Assembly (NCBI GenBank): GCA_963755395.1
Contig: CAVWJJ010000002.1
Location: 1,178,001 to 1,242,000 of the forward strand
Source: DAHVFK01 sp963755395
GTDB taxonomy: Bacteria > Pseudomonadota > Gammaproteobacteria > Burkholderiales > SG8-39
Length of the DNA stretch: 64,000 nt
Reading direction: 5' to 3'
Shown: one piece after another, positions 1-9,196 of the stretch
Position numbering within the stretch: the first letter of the stretch is position 1
Layout of the letters: every line of letters begins with the position of its first letter
Notes under the pieces: generated by a model
Seen by the model: the letters and a program-made list of their open reading frames with translations, nothing else
Databases searched by the model: none
Told to the model about the DNA's origin: nothing
Made by a program: the position numbers and the translations under genes

Positions 1-653
1 GCATCGCCGAGCTCGAGCGCTGCGTACAAGAGTTCGGTTTCATCGGCTGCAACCTTAATCCGGATCCCTCAGGCGGCTACTGGACCGACCCGCCGCTGAC
101 CGACCGCTGGTGGTATCCGCTGTACGAGAGGATGGTCGAGCTCGAGGTTCCGGCCATGGTCCACGTCAGCGGCTCGTGCAACCCGAACTTCCACGCCACC
201 GGGGCGCACTACATCAACGCCGATACCACCGCGTTCATGCAGCTGCTCACCTCCGATCTGTTCAAGGACTTCCCGACGCTGAAGTTCGTCATCCCGCACG
301 GCGGCGGCGCGGTGCCCTACCACTGGGGGCGCTACCGCGGCCTGGCGCAGGACATGGGGCGGCCGCCGCTCAGGGAGCTGCTGCTCGACAACGTCTTCTT
401 CGATACCTGCGTCTACCACCGGCCCGGGATCGAGCTGCTGCTGAAGGTGATCCCGGCCGACAACATCCTGTTCGCCTCCGAAATGGTCGGCGCGGTGCGC
501 GGCATCGACCCCGAGAGCGGGCACCACTACGACGACACCAAGCGATACCTCGACTCGATCGACTGGCTCGGCGCCGCCGAGCGCGAGAAGATCTTTCAGC
601 GCAACGTCGAAAGGGTCTATCCACGCCTGGTTGCGCGCGCTCGTCTGGCATAG
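1..653 (+). CDS. ligJ: 4-oxalomesaconate hydratase, 5' end missing
   Basis: Amidohydrolase-superfamily enzyme that hydrates 4-oxalomesaconate in the 4,5-cleavage route for gallate and protocatechuate (cytoplasmic, zinc-dependent). The window opens inside the gene: the first whole codon is at 3 and 216 residues run to the TAG at 651-653, about two thirds of the usual 340-residue protein. Family stretches seen are NLNPDPSGG, ADTTAFMQ, PHGGGAVPYHWGR and FASEMVGAVRGIDP; the His in HVSGSCN, the His of PHGGG and the Glu of ASEM are the metal/proton-transfer residues as I recall them for LigJ. The product name rests on close motif match with LigJ; neighbouring pathway genes lie outside the window. 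Confidence 0.85.
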   Translation, partial: IAELERCVQEFGFIGCNLNPDPSGGYWTDPPLTDRWWYPLYERMVELEVPAMVHVSGSCNPNFHATGAHYINADTTAFMQLLTSDLFKDFPTLKFVIPHGGGAVPYHWGRYRGLAQDMGRPPLRELLLDNVFFDTCVYHRPGIELLLKVIPADNILFASEMVGAVRGIDPESGHHYDDTKRYLDSIDWLGAAEREKIFQRNVERVYPRLVARARLA

Positions 654-703
654 GCGAGGGGGACGGCGTACGATTGCCTCATCGGGCAGGAGGTACGCAC
701 ACC

Positions 704-3700
704 ATGTGGAAGCCGGGGCGGCGGGCGCAGGACGAGGCGCCGTTCGACAACGCCGCGCAGCTCCGGTTCATCATCGACAACATCCCGGCAATGTCGGTCG
801 CGTACGACGAGAACCTGCGCTGCTTGTTCGCCAACCGGCGATTTGCTGAGCGCTTTGGTCACACCCCCGCGAGCATCGTCGGCAGGCACTTGCGCGAGAT
901 TATCGGCGAGGTTCCGTTTCAGGAGGTCAAGCAGTACTTCGACCAGGTTCTTGAGGGCCATCCCACCAGCTACAAGCGCACGCAGGTCCTCGATAGCGGC
1001 GAGTTGCGCTACCTGGAAGTGGAGTTGATTCCGCACATCGGGCGCGACGGCATCAGCCGTGGGCTGTTCGCCGTCACGACCGACGTCACCGAGCGCAGGC
1101 GTGAGGAGCGACTGCGTGTTCTCGGTCTCTTGGTGGGGAACGTCATCGCCGACGCGGACAGCAGCGCGGACGCAATCCACGCGGTGATCCGTGCGATCTG
1201 CGAGTCCGAGGGCTGGGACTGCGGCCGCTACTTCCAGCGGCTGGGCGTCAGGACCGGTCTACGCCTGGCGGAATCCTGGGGGATCGAGGACTCCGAGATC
1301 CAGCAATTCCTCGAGCGCTCCAGGAACATCGAATATCTGCCGGGAGAGAGTCTCATTGGTCAGGTATGGGACTCGGGTGAGGCGAAGTGGGTGCCGTATG
1401 TAGGTCAGGATGAGAGCGCACTGCGCAAGACGTATTCACCGGGGCTTGGTGCAGGCGGCGCTTTCATCTTTCCGGTGAAGAGCCAGGGCGAAGTGATCGG
1501 CGTGCTGACGTTCAATAGCCACGAGACGCGCGCACCCGATGAGCAGCTGCTGCAAGTTATCCTCAACATCGGAGGTCAGATCGGCGAGTTCCTGCAGCGC
1601 AAGCACGCCGAGGAGCAATTGCGTGAAAGCGAGGCGCGCTATCGCAGTCTGACGGACCTGGCAGCGGATATCTATTGGGAGCAGGACGCGCAATTCCGAT
1701 TCACAAGAATCTCCGGTGGGAACAGTGAACTAGTTGCCGCCACCCAAGGCTTTATCGGCAAGCCGCGCTGGGAATGCGGATACCAGAACCTGGGGGAGGC
1801 GGATTGGGCGGCGCACCGCGCGCTGCTCGATGCGCGACAGGCCTTCCACGATCTCGAGTTGTACAGGGCGACCGAGGATGGCGGTCGCATCTGGGCCAGC
1901 GTGAGCGGTGCGCCCATGTTCGACGTTCGAGGAGCCTTCCTGGGCTATCGCGGTGTGGGTCGAATTATTACCGAGCGCAAGCGGACTGATCAGCTCCTGA
2001 ACCTCGAGCACGCTATAACGCGCTGCCTGGCCGATGCGAATTCTGTTTCCACCGCGCTCAGAGAATGCATGCGCGCGCTGTGCGAGGCGGAGAACTTCGA
2101 TTGTGGACGCTATTTCGAGATCGACTACGCGCGCCAGAAGGTGGTGTTCGGCGAATGCTGGTACGTGGAGCACGAGGGTGCGAAGCGATACGCCGAAGCG
2201 GCACGCGGCTTTTCGTACGCTCGTGGCCAAGGCGTGGTCGGCACTTGCTGGCAGTCTGGCGAAGCGATATGGGTGCCGGACATCTGGGATGACACCCGGG
2301 TCGCGCACCCACAGTTGGCGCGGGAGACGGGCATGCGGGGTAATTTCAATTTTCCGGTCCGATTCGAAGGGCGGATGATCGGTATCATTTCGATCACCAG
2401 CCGTCGCATGCCGCGCCCAGACGAGCGCCTCATTAGGTCGCTCGGCATCATCGGCAGCCAGATCGGCCAGTTCCTCGAGCGGAAGCGGGCCGAGGAACGC
2501 CAGGCGATTCATGCGCGCTATCAGGAAAGCATCGCGCGCTTCGGCCAGTTTGCGATCGGCACGCGCGAGGATTTCAAGGACCTGCTCAAGTATGCGGTGC
2601 GGGGCCTGTTCGAGGGCTTGCGCGCGGACGCGGCAGCCTACGTCGAGGCTGGCGCCGAGCCAGGCCAGATCGTCGTGTCGGCGCTGGTCGGCGCGCCAGC
2701 TGACGCTGGTGGCGCGCGCGCCGTCTCCGCGCCGCGCAGCCCGGTGATGTCGATACTGGAGCAAGGCGCGCGGCGGGTGAGTAGTGAGCGGATTTTGCCG
2801 TTTGACTGGGCCGATGGGATGGCGAGTACGCTAGTCGTGCCCGTGCCCGCCCGCGGCTCGCGGCTCGCGCCTGGTGCGCTGTGCGTGGTCGCGTGCAGGC
2901 CCAACGCCTTCGGCGACGACGAGCTCAACTTCGTCGACGCCACTGCGACCGTCCTTTCCACGGCGCTGCAGCGAGTCGACAATGAGCTGCAGCTGGAATT
3001 CATGGCCCGTTTCGACGGGCTGACCGGGCTTCCGAACCGCGCGCTGTTCGCGGATCGCTTCTCGCAGATGATTGTTCAGGCCCGGCGCCGCCGCGCGCAG
3101 CTCGGCGTACTCTTCATTGACCTGGACGACTTCAAGCTCGTGAACGACACTCTGGGGCATGCCGCGGGCGACGAGCTGCTGCGGCAGACCGCGGCGCGGG
3201 TGCAGGCAGCGCTGCGGCCCGGGGACACTGTCGCGCGCATCAGCGGAGACGAGTTCGCCGCCATCCTGGGCGACCTCGCGCGGGCAGAGGATGCCGCGCT
3301 CGTGGCGGACAAGATCATCAGCCGGCTGTCGCAACCGATTGAGCTTCGCGGCAAGGAGACGTTTGTTACCGCGAGTATCGGCGTCGCGGTATTCCCCGCC
3401 GACGGCGACGACCCGGAAACGCTGCTGGGCGCCGCAGACGCTGCGATGTACCGCGCCAAACAGTCCGGGCGCAACAGCTATCAGTTCTTTACCGCAGAAA
3501 TCTCCCAACGCTCGCGCGAACGAAGGCAGCTGGCGGGCGAATTGCGGCGCGCGCTCGAGCGCGACGAGTTCGAGCTGTTCTACCAGCCAAAATATTCCCT
3601 TCAGAATGGGATTGCCTGCTCGGTCGAGGCGCTGCTGCGCTGGCGCCATCCGGTGCGCGGGCTCGTAGTGCCGTCGGAGTTCATTCCGGTGCTGGAGGAA

Positions 3701-4288
3701 ATCGGGCTCATCGTGGCAGTCGGCGATTGGGTACTGACGCGTGTCTGCCGGGATATCAGCGACTGGCAAGCAGCGGGAATGATGGCGATGCCGGTGGCAG
3801 TCAACCTTTCGGCGCGCCAGTTCCGGCAGCGTGATCTCGACCAGAGAATACGTGCGACGATCGATTCGATCGGAATCGATCCGGCGCTCATCGAGTTCGA
3901 GATCACCGAGAGTCAGCTGATGCAAGACCCGGAACACGCGATTCTCATCATGCATTCCTTGATCGGTCGCGGCGTGCGCCTCGCGATCGACGACTTCGGG
4001 ACGGGCTACTCGAGCCTGTCGTACCTGACCCGCTTTCCGGTCTCTTCAATCAAGATCGACCGCTCGTTCGTCGCCGATGCGCTGCGCGACGAGGGGGCCG
4101 CGACGATCGTGCGTACGATAATCGAGATGGCCCATACACTGGGCTTCGTGGTGGTGGCGGAGGGTGTCGAAACCGAGGCTCAGGCGAGCATGCTGCGTGC
4201 CTTGCGGTGCGAGCAGGCGCAGGGCTACCTGTTCGCCAGGCCGATGCCTGCGGAGGAGCTGAAGGCGACCGTGCTGGAACGGAGGTAG
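704..4288 (+). CDS. PAS/GAF/GGDEF/EAL cyclic-di-GMP signalling protein
   Basis: A 1194-residue cytoplasmic sensor that should make and/or break cyclic-di-GMP. Order read from sequence: PAS (about 16-135), GAF (140-300), PAS (306-425), GAF (430-600), a third GAF-like part (605-760), GGDEF (767-930) and EAL (950-1190). No membrane segment is seen. The cyclase signature is SGDEF (about residue 845), a variant often still active, with an RxxD inhibitory site (RPGD) just upstream. The EAL half looks intact: EALLRW, NLSARQF, DDFGTGYSSL, KIDRSFV and EGVET. ATG 704 is chosen because CAGGAGG lies at 687-693; the frame stays open far upstream but overlaps ligJ. The two GAF-containing halves are similar and may be an internal duplication. 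Confidence 0.9.
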   Translation: MWKPGRRAQDEAPFDNAAQLRFIIDNIPAMSVAYDENLRCLFANRRFAERFGHTPASIVGRHLREIIGEVPFQEVKQYFDQVLEGHPTSYKRTQVLDSGELRYLEVELIPHIGRDGISRGLFAVTTDVTERRREERLRVLGLLVGNVIADADSSADAIHAVIRAICESEGWDCGRYFQRLGVRTGLRLAESWGIEDSEIQQFLERSRNIEYLPGESLIGQVWDSGEAKWVPYVGQDESALRKTYSPGLGAGGAFIFPVKSQGEVIGVLTFNSHETRAPDEQLLQVILNIGGQIGEFLQRKHAEEQLRESEARYRSLTDLAADIYWEQDAQFRFTRISGGNSELVAATQGFIGKPRWECGYQNLGEADWAAHRALLDARQAFHDLELYRATEDGGRIWASVSGAPMFDVRGAFLGYRGVGRIITERKRTDQLLNLEHAITRCLADANSVSTALRECMRALCEAENFDCGRYFEIDYARQKVVFGECWYVEHEGAKRYAEAARGFSYARGQGVVGTCWQSGEAIWVPDIWDDTRVAHPQLARETGMRGNFNFPVRFEGRMIGIISITSRRMPRPDERLIRSLGIIGSQIGQFLERKRAEERQAIHARYQESIARFGQFAIGTREDFKDLLKYAVRGLFEGLRADAAAYVEAGAEPGQIVVSALVGAPADAGGARAVSAPRSPVMSILEQGARRVSSERILPFDWADGMASTLVVPVPARGSRLAPGALCVVACRPNAFGDDELNFVDATATVLSTALQRVDNELQLEFMARFDGLTGLPNRALFADRFSQMIVQARRRRAQLGVLFIDLDDFKLVNDTLGHAAGDELLRQTAARVQAALRPGDTVARISGDEFAAILGDLARAEDAALVADKIISRLSQPIELRGKETFVTASIGVAVFPADGDDPETLLGAADAAMYRAKQSGRNSYQFFTAEISQRSRERRQLAGELRRALERDEFELFYQPKYSLQNGIACSVEALLRWRHPVRGLVVPSEFIPVLEEIGLIVAVGDWVLTRVCRDISDWQAAGMMAMPVAVNLSARQFRQRDLDQRIRATIDSIGIDPALIEFEITESQLMQDPEHAILIMHSLIGRGVRLAIDDFGTGYSSLSYLTRFPVSSIKIDRSFVADALRDEGAATIVRTIIEMAHTLGFVVVAEGVETEAQASMLRALRCEQAQGYLFARPMPAEELKATVLERR

Positions 4289-4313
4289 CAGGCCCGCCAC
4301 GCGTCGCGCGGAA

Positions 4314-4988
4314 TCAGTGCTCGTGCTTGCGCTGCGCGTGCTCGGTGGCGAGCTTGGCGGCCGGCGCCGTGACCGCGGGCAGGTCGCCGCGCCAGGCGGC
4401 GGTCCAGAATCCGGCCACCAGCGCGAGCAGCAGCGCGCCGACGATCCACACGCTGGTACGGACACCCTCATCCGGCGCGCCCTCCTTGTAGCCGTCGACC
4501 ATCGAGCGCGCGAGGTTTTCCTTGTGCGCGAAGCTGCTGACGATGACGCCGGCGATGTGCGCACATGCGACGCCGAGCGTCACGTTTCCCAAGACCTGGT
4601 GCACGCCCTTGACCCATTTCCACGCCTGCGGGCCGTTCAGGGTCAGGAAGCCGAGCGCGCCGGTGAGCGCGCCGAGCGCGAGCAGGAGGTAGATCGCCCA
4701 GCTGCCGGCCGGGTTGTGGCCGACGTGGTGCTCGGGGCGGCGCTCGACGAGCGCGCGCAGGTAGGCGAGGGCGCGCGCCGGCGCATAGCCGAACGAAGCA
4801 AAGCGCGCGTAGCGTGTGCCCGCGAAGCCCCACAGCAGCCGGAACGCGACCAGCCCGAGCACGGTGTAGCCGAAGGTGACGTGGAACGTCAGCCAGTCGT
4901 CCTCGGAGCTGAGGTAGGCGGCGATGAACGAGAGCGCGAACAGCCAGTGGAAGGCGCGCGTGGGCAGGTCCCAGACGAGAATCTTCAC
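4314..4988 (-). CDS. cytochrome b561-type membrane protein
   Basis: A 224-residue di-haem cytochrome b of the b561/hydrogenase-cytochrome-b type, expected to pass electrons between quinone and a soluble or periplasmic partner in the inner membrane. Four hydrophobic segments are visible. Candidate haem ligands are His14 (in RAFHWLF), His36 (LTFHVTFGY), His130 (GVHQVLGN) and His144 (CAHIAGV), one pair on helix 1-2 and one on helix 3-4. It starts at GTG 4988 with MKILVWDLP, a common start in this family, but I see no good ribosome site. It ends 25 bases from the convergent cyclic-di-GMP gene. The redox partner is not apparent. Confidence 0.85.
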   Translation of the reverse strand: MKILVWDLPTRAFHWLFALSFIAAYLSSEDDWLTFHVTFGYTVLGLVAFRLLWGFAGTRYARFASFGYAPARALAYLRALVERRPEHHVGHNPAGSWAIYLLLALGALTGALGFLTLNGPQAWKWVKGVHQVLGNVTLGVACAHIAGVIVSSFAHKENLARSMVDGYKEGAPDEGVRTSVWIVGALLLALVAGFWTAAWRGDLPAVTAPAAKLATEHAQRKHEH

Positions 4989-5004
4989 TTAGATTTGATC
5001 GCTT

Positions 5005-5064
5005 TTAGAACTGTGCCGCGTATTGCGCCGGATCGATGCGCACGATCGGCTCGGAGACGTTCAT
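5005..5064 (-). CDS. possible 19-residue peptide after suhB
   Basis: A short frame begins with ATG 5064-5062 overlapping the suhB stop (ATGA) and ends with TAA at 5005, coding MNVSEPIVRIDPAQYAAQF. It sits exactly in the gap before the cytochrome b start at 4988. The stop/start overlap is the usual sign of translational coupling, and 19 residues is far below normal gene size. It could be a coupling leader for the cytochrome gene, the remnant of a lost gene, or chance. No family is recognised. Confidence 0.2.
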   Translation of the reverse strand: MNVSEPIVRIDPAQYAAQF

Positions 5065-5843
5065 GCCGCGAGCGCCCGCAGCAGTTGCGGAAATACCTTG
5101 GGCGTCGCGGCCGCAATGTCGCCCGAGCGCATGTAGTCTTGGTCGCCCGAGAGATCGCCGACCAGCCCTCCCGCTTCCTGGATCAGCAGGGCGCCAGCCG
5201 CCATGTCCCATGGCGAAAGGCCCATCTCCCAGAACGCGTCCAGCCTTCCCGCGGCCACATAGGCCAGGTCGAGCGCGGCAGAGCCGGCGCGCCGCACGCC
5301 GGCACAGGTGCTCATCAGCGTGCGCAGCTGCCGCAGGTAGGGATCGACCCGCGAGAGCTCCTTGAACGGAAAGCCGGTGCCGACCAGCGCGTCGTCCAGT
5401 TTCTGGCAGCGGGTGACGCGCAGGCGCCGGTCGTTGAGGAACGCGCCGCGCCCCTTGGAGGCGGTGAACAGCTCGTTCTTGCCCGGGTCGTACACCGCCG
5501 CATGCGCCAGCGTGCCGCGGTACTCGACCCCGATCGAGACGCAGAACTGCGGGAAGCCGTGGATGAAGTTGGTGGTGCCGTCGAGCGGATCGATGATCCA
5601 GCGGTAGTCGGTCTTGGTTCCGCCCAGGTTCTCGCCCGATTCCTCGGCCAGGATCGCGTGATCGGGGTAGGCCGCGCGGATGACGCCGATTGCGGCCTCC
5701 TCGGCGCCCTTGTCGACTTGGGTCACGAAGTCGTGCGCGCGCTTGGATTTGACGTCCAGGATCGCGCCGTCGAGCGTGGCGCGGTTGATGACCGAGCCGG
5801 CGCGGCGCGCCGCCTTGATCGCGATTGAGAGGATTGGATGCAT
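5061..5843 (-). CDS. suhB: inositol-1-monophosphatase family protein SuhB
   Basis: Mg-dependent phosphatase of 260 residues that removes phosphate from inositol phosphates; in Proteobacteria the same protein also works in rRNA transcription antitermination. Metal-site motifs are present: AEESGE (about residues 65-70), IIDPLDGTTNF (about 83-93) and SPWDMAAGALL (about 210-220). Length matches the family. It is divergent from trmJ with only 34 bases between the two starts, so the promoters must be very compact. Its stop overlaps the ATG of a 19-residue frame downstream. Confidence 0.93.
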   Translation of the reverse strand: MHPILSIAIKAARRAGSVINRATLDGAILDVKSKRAHDFVTQVDKGAEEAAIGVIRAAYPDHAILAEESGENLGGTKTDYRWIIDPLDGTTNFIHGFPQFCVSIGVEYRGTLAHAAVYDPGKNELFTASKGRGAFLNDRRLRVTRCQKLDDALVGTGFPFKELSRVDPYLRQLRTLMSTCAGVRRAGSAALDLAYVAAGRLDAFWEMGLSPWDMAAGALLIQEAGGLVGDLSGDQDYMRSGDIAAATPKVFPQLLRALAA

Positions 5844-5877
5844 GGGCCGCGCATTTTACCGCGCGTAAACTGCGCCC

Positions 5878-6603
5878 ATGCCGAATCCGCTCGAACGTAT
5901 GCGAATCGTGCTCTGCCGGCCGAGCCATCCGGGCAATATCGGCTCTGCGGCGCGCGCGCTGAAGACCATGGGGCTCGCCGACCTGCGCCTGGTCGCGCCG
6001 CAGCGCTATCCGGCGCCCGAAGCGGAGTGGCTTGCGACCAGCGCGGTGGATGTGCTCGAAGCGGCGCGCGTGCACGCGACGCTCGGCGAGGCGATCGGCG
6101 ATTGCGTCGCCGCGTACGCGCTCAGCGCGCGGCCGCGCGAATGGTCGCCGCAATCGCTCGCGCTGCGGGAGGCGGCGCCCGCCGCGCTCGCGCGCGCTGG
6201 GGACGGGCCGGTCGCGTTCGTATTCGGCAACGAGACCGCGGGCCTGACCAACGACGAGATGTTCGCCTGCCAGACCCTGGTCCACATTCCCGCCGACCCT
6301 GCCTACACCTCGCTCAACCTGGCGCAGGCGGTGCAGGTCGCGTGCTACGAGTTGCGCATGGCGCAGGGCGCGGGGGTGGCGCCGATGCGCAGCGAGAAGC
6401 CGGCCACCGTGGCCGACCTCGAAGGCCTTTACGGGCATCTCGAGCAGGCCGCCACCGAGAGCGGCTTCATGGCGCCGAATTCCAAGCTGCGCGAGCGCTG
6501 GCGGCGCCTGTTCTCGCGCGTTCCGGCTTTAGAGCGCGAGGAAGTCAACATCCTGCGCGGCCTGCTCAAGGCCTTGCAGAAGAACTTTGATCCGAAGCAA
6601 TAG
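5878..6603 (+). CDS. trmJ: tRNA (cytidine/uridine-2'-O-)-methyltransferase TrmJ
   Basis: SPOUT-fold methyltransferase of 241 residues that 2'-O-methylates position 32 of certain tRNAs using S-adenosylmethionine. Visible are the N-terminal PSHPGNIGSAARA with the conserved Asn, the VFGNETAGLTNDE loop, and the knot region IPADPAYTSLNLAQAVQ. In many proteobacteria trmJ stands just before the isc genes, as here (trmJ, cysE, iscR). The start is the first ATG after the short divergent gap with suhB. Confidence 0.93.
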   Translation: MPNPLERMRIVLCRPSHPGNIGSAARALKTMGLADLRLVAPQRYPAPEAEWLATSAVDVLEAARVHATLGEAIGDCVAAYALSARPREWSPQSLALREAAPAALARAGDGPVAFVFGNETAGLTNDEMFACQTLVHIPADPAYTSLNLAQAVQVACYELRMAQGAGVAPMRSEKPATVADLEGLYGHLEQAATESGFMAPNSKLRERWRRLFSRVPALEREEVNILRGLLKALQKNFDPKQ

Positions 6604-6606
6604 TCA

Positions 6607-6639
6607 ATAGTTGATAGAATTACTCGGATAACCTAGAGT
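6607..6639 (+). promoter_or_regulatory. predicted IscR type-1 operator and promoter for cysE
   Basis: Positions 6607-6631 read as an IscR type-1-like site: half-sites ATAGTTGA and TCGGATAA around an A/T centre. Against the 25-base consensus as I remember it (ATASYYGACTRWWWYAGTCRRSTAT), 20 positions agree. It overlaps a sigma-70-like promoter: TTGATA at 6611-6616, 17-base spacer, TAGAGT at 6634-6639. The ATG of cysE at 6646 lies where transcription would start, so the message may be almost leaderless. Binding is predicted, not shown. Confidence 0.5.
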
Positions 6640-6645
6640 TACTGC

Positions 6646-7372
6646 ATGTTCAGACACCTACGAGAAGACATCGCGAGCGTTTTCGACCGCGATCCGGCCG
6701 CGCGCACGACCTGGGAGGTGCTGACCTGCTATCCGGGCCTGCACGCTCTGTTGTTCCACCGGCTCGGGCGCTGGTTCTGGGGCCACGGGCTGCGCTGGCT
6801 CGGGCGCCTGACGTCGCACGTGGGCCGCTGGCTGACCGGAATCGAGATCCATCCCGGTGCGACGATCGGCAGGCGCGTCTTCATCGACCACGGCATGGGG
6901 GTGGTGATCGGGGAAACCGCCGAGGTCGGCGAGGACACGACGCTCTACCACGGCGTGACCCTGGGCGGCACGACGTGGAACAAGGGCAAGCGCCATCCGA
7001 CCTTGGGCCGCAATGTGGTGGTGGGGGCAGGGGCCAAGATCCTCGGCCCGATCAAGGTCGGCGACGGAGCCAAGATCGGCTCCAACGCGGTGGTGGTGAA
7101 GGACGTGCCGGAGGGTGCGACCGTGGTCGGCATTCCGGCGCCGCATCGTCGAGGCCGGCCCGAGCAAGGAAGGCGCGCGCTTTGCCGCCTATGCCGTGGT
7201 GCTGAACCAGGACGACCCCTACGCCAAGGCGATCCAGACCCTGGTCGACCATTCGCGCGAGCTCGAGCAATCGGTTGCGGCCCTCCAGGGCAAGCTCGCC
7301 GAGCTCGAGCGGGAGCTTGCGCGGCATGAAGCCGAGTCCGCCCAAACGGAGGCCCTTCGGGTTGTTAAGTGA
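6646..7372 (+). CDS. cysE: serine O-acetyltransferase CysE, one frameshift
   Basis: Acetylates serine with acetyl-CoA in the first step of cysteine synthesis, here likely feeding cysteine to IscS. The N-terminal helical part is followed by a left-handed beta-helix of hexapeptide repeats with HPGATIGRRVFIDHG, GETAEVG, LYHGVTLGG and KILGPIKVGDGAKIGSNAVV. After VVGIPA the frame breaks: an extra C near 7141 (GCGCCGCATC where GCG CGC ATC is expected) moves the rest, RIVEAGPSKEG to RVVK, to another frame ending at 7372. Corrected length is 241 residues. It is the first of a run of similar single-base insertions that continues through isc. Confidence 0.9.
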
Positions 7373-7395
7373 TTGATTATTTGAAGTGGATATAG

Positions 7396-7445
7396 TTGAG
7401 CAATTTTGTCGGGATTTGTTATACTTGAGCGTCCCGATCAGGTAT
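7396..7445 (+). promoter_or_regulatory. isc promoter with IscR type-1 operator
   Basis: A sigma-70-like promoter, TTGAGC at 7396-7401, 18-base spacer and TATACT at 7420-7425, is overlapped by a 25-base imperfect palindrome at 7421-7445 with arms ATACTTGA and TCAGGTAT. By my count 19 of 25 positions fit the IscR type-1 consensus. iscR starts 15 bases further on, so this fits classical autorepression by [2Fe-2S]-IscR. The control region is intact although the coding region behind it is full of indels. Confidence 0.65.
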
Positions 7446-7459
7446 TTGGCGAGGCAGAC

Positions 7460-7954
7460 ATGAGACTGACGACCAAAGGCACGATTCGCAGTGACCGCGA
7501 TGGTGGACCTGGCAATGCGCCAGAACCGCGGGCCGGTGACGCTGGCCGCGATCAGCGAGCGGCAGCATATTTCGCTTTCGTACCTGGAGCAGCTGTTCGG
7601 CAAGCTGCGCCGCCACCGGCTGGTGAGAGCGTGCGCGGCCCCGGCGGCGGCTACAACCTGGCGCGGCCGACGCAGGGCGTCTCGGTGGCCGACATCATCT
7701 GCGCGGTGGACGAGCCGCTCGATGCGACGCAGTGCGGTGGCAAGGAGAACTGCCTCGACGACAAGCGCTGCATGACGCACGACCTGTGGGCGACGCTGAA
7801 CGCGAAGATGTACGATTACCTGAGCTCGGTGACCTTGGCGGATCTGGTCGCGCACCAGCAACGGCAAGCACGTCGCCGTGCTGCACGATGGCATCGCGAC
7901 CGAGCCGAACATAGCCCGAGGCGAACAAACCCGAAGTGGCGGTGGCGGACATGA
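7460..7954 (+). CDS. iscR: Fe-S regulator IscR, frameshifted
   Basis: Rrf2-family [2Fe-2S] repressor of the isc operon. It opens with MRLTTKG at ATG 7460. An extra A at 7481 shifts the frame (VTAMVDLAMRQNRGPVTLAAI lies in the second frame), a missing G near 7625 restores it (SVRGPGGGYNLARP), and an extra C near 7862 shifts it again (GKHVAVLHDG). The cluster ligands are all there, C-x5-C-x5-C-xx-H in QCGGKENCLDDKRCMTH. The probable stop TGA 7952-7954 overlaps the iscS ATG. The very C-terminus cannot be fixed with certainty. Conserved residues across all frames argue for sequence error, not decay. Confidence 0.85.
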   Translation: MRLTTKGTIRSDRDGGPGNAPEPRAGDAGRDQRAAAYFAFVPGAAVRQAAPPPAGESVRGPGGGYNLARPTQGVSVADIICAVDEPLDATQCGGKENCLDDKRCMTHDLWATLNAKMYDYLSSVTLADLVAHQQRQARRRAARWHRDRAEHSPRRTNPKWRWRT

Positions 7955-9171
7955 AGCTTCCGATCTACCTCGACTACTCCGCGACCACGCCGGTCGATCC
8001 GCGCGTGGCGGAGAAGATGATTCCCTAGCTGACCGAGCACTTCGGCAATCCGGCCAGTCCGCTCGCACGCGTTCGGCTGGGAGGCCGAGGAGGCGGTCGA
8101 GCAGGCGCGCGCGCAACGTGGCCGCGCTGGTGAACTGCGATCCGAAGGAAATCGTCTGGACTTCGGGCGCGACCGAGTCGAACAACCTCGCGCTCAAGGG
8201 CGCGGCGCAGTTCTACAAGAGCAAGGGCAAGCACCTCGATCACGGTCAAGACCGAGCACAAGGCGGTGCTCGACACCGTGCGCGAGCTGGAGCGCGAGGG
8301 CTTCGAGGCGACCTACCTCGACGTGCAGCCCGACGGCCTGATCGACCTGGAGCAGCTCAAGGCGGCGTTCCGCCCCGACACGATCCTGGTGTCGGTGATG
8401 TTCGTCAACAACGAGATCGGCGTGATCCAGGACATCGCCGCGATCGGCGAGATCTGCCGCGCGCAGGGGCATCATGTTCCACGTCGACTGCGGCGCAGGC
8501 GACCGGCAAGGTGCCCGATCGACCTGGCGACGCTCAAGGTCGACCTGATGTCGTTCTCGGCGCACAAGACCTACGGCCCGAAGGGCATCGGCGCGCTGTA
8601 CGTGCGGCGCAAGCCGCGCGTGCGCTCGAGGCGCAGATGCACGGCGGCGGGCACGAGCGCGGCATGCGCTCCGGCACGCTGGCCACGCACCAGATCGTCG
8701 GCATGGGCGAGGCGTTCCGCCTCGCGCGCCAGGAGATGGCGGCCGAGAACGAGCCGCATCCGCGTGCTGCGCGACCGGCTGCTCGAAGGGCATGCAGGAG
8801 ATCGAGGAAGTGTATCGTCAACGGCGACCTGGAGCAGCGCGTGCCGCACAACCTGAACATGTCAGCTTCAACTTCGTCGAGGGCGAATCGCTGATCATGG
8901 CGGTGAAGGACATCGCGGTCTCGTCGGGCTCGGCCTGCACCTCGGCTATCGCTGGAGCCGTCCTACGTGCTGCGCGCGCTGGGGCGCAGCGACGAGCTGG
9001 CGCATCAGTCGATCCGCTTTACCCTGGGCCGCTTCACCACCGAGGAGGAAATGGACTACACGGTCGATCATGCTCAAGGCCAAGGTGGCCAAGCTGCGCG
9101 AGATGTCGCCGCTGTGGGAAATGTACAAGGACGGCGTGGATCTGGACTCGGTCCAGTGGGCGGCACATTAA
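7951..9171 (+). CDS. iscS: cysteine desulfurase IscS, heavily frameshifted
   Basis: PLP enzyme that takes sulfur from cysteine for Fe-S clusters. Starting at ATG 7951 (MKLPIYLDYSATTP) the full IscS can be followed to TAA 9169-9171, but only by hopping frames: extra bases near 8060, 8114, 8238, 8467, 8489, 8515, 8754, 8788, 8816, 8859-8860, 8948 and 9069, one missing base near 8625, and a TAG at 8026-8028 where Tyr (TAC) is expected. Catalytic features survive: SFSAHKTYGP with the PLP lysine and SSGSACTSA with the sulfur-carrying Cys. The corrected protein is about 400 residues, the normal length. Confidence 0.88.
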
Positions 9172-9196
9172 CGAGAGCAACGAGCCGGAGGAATTC

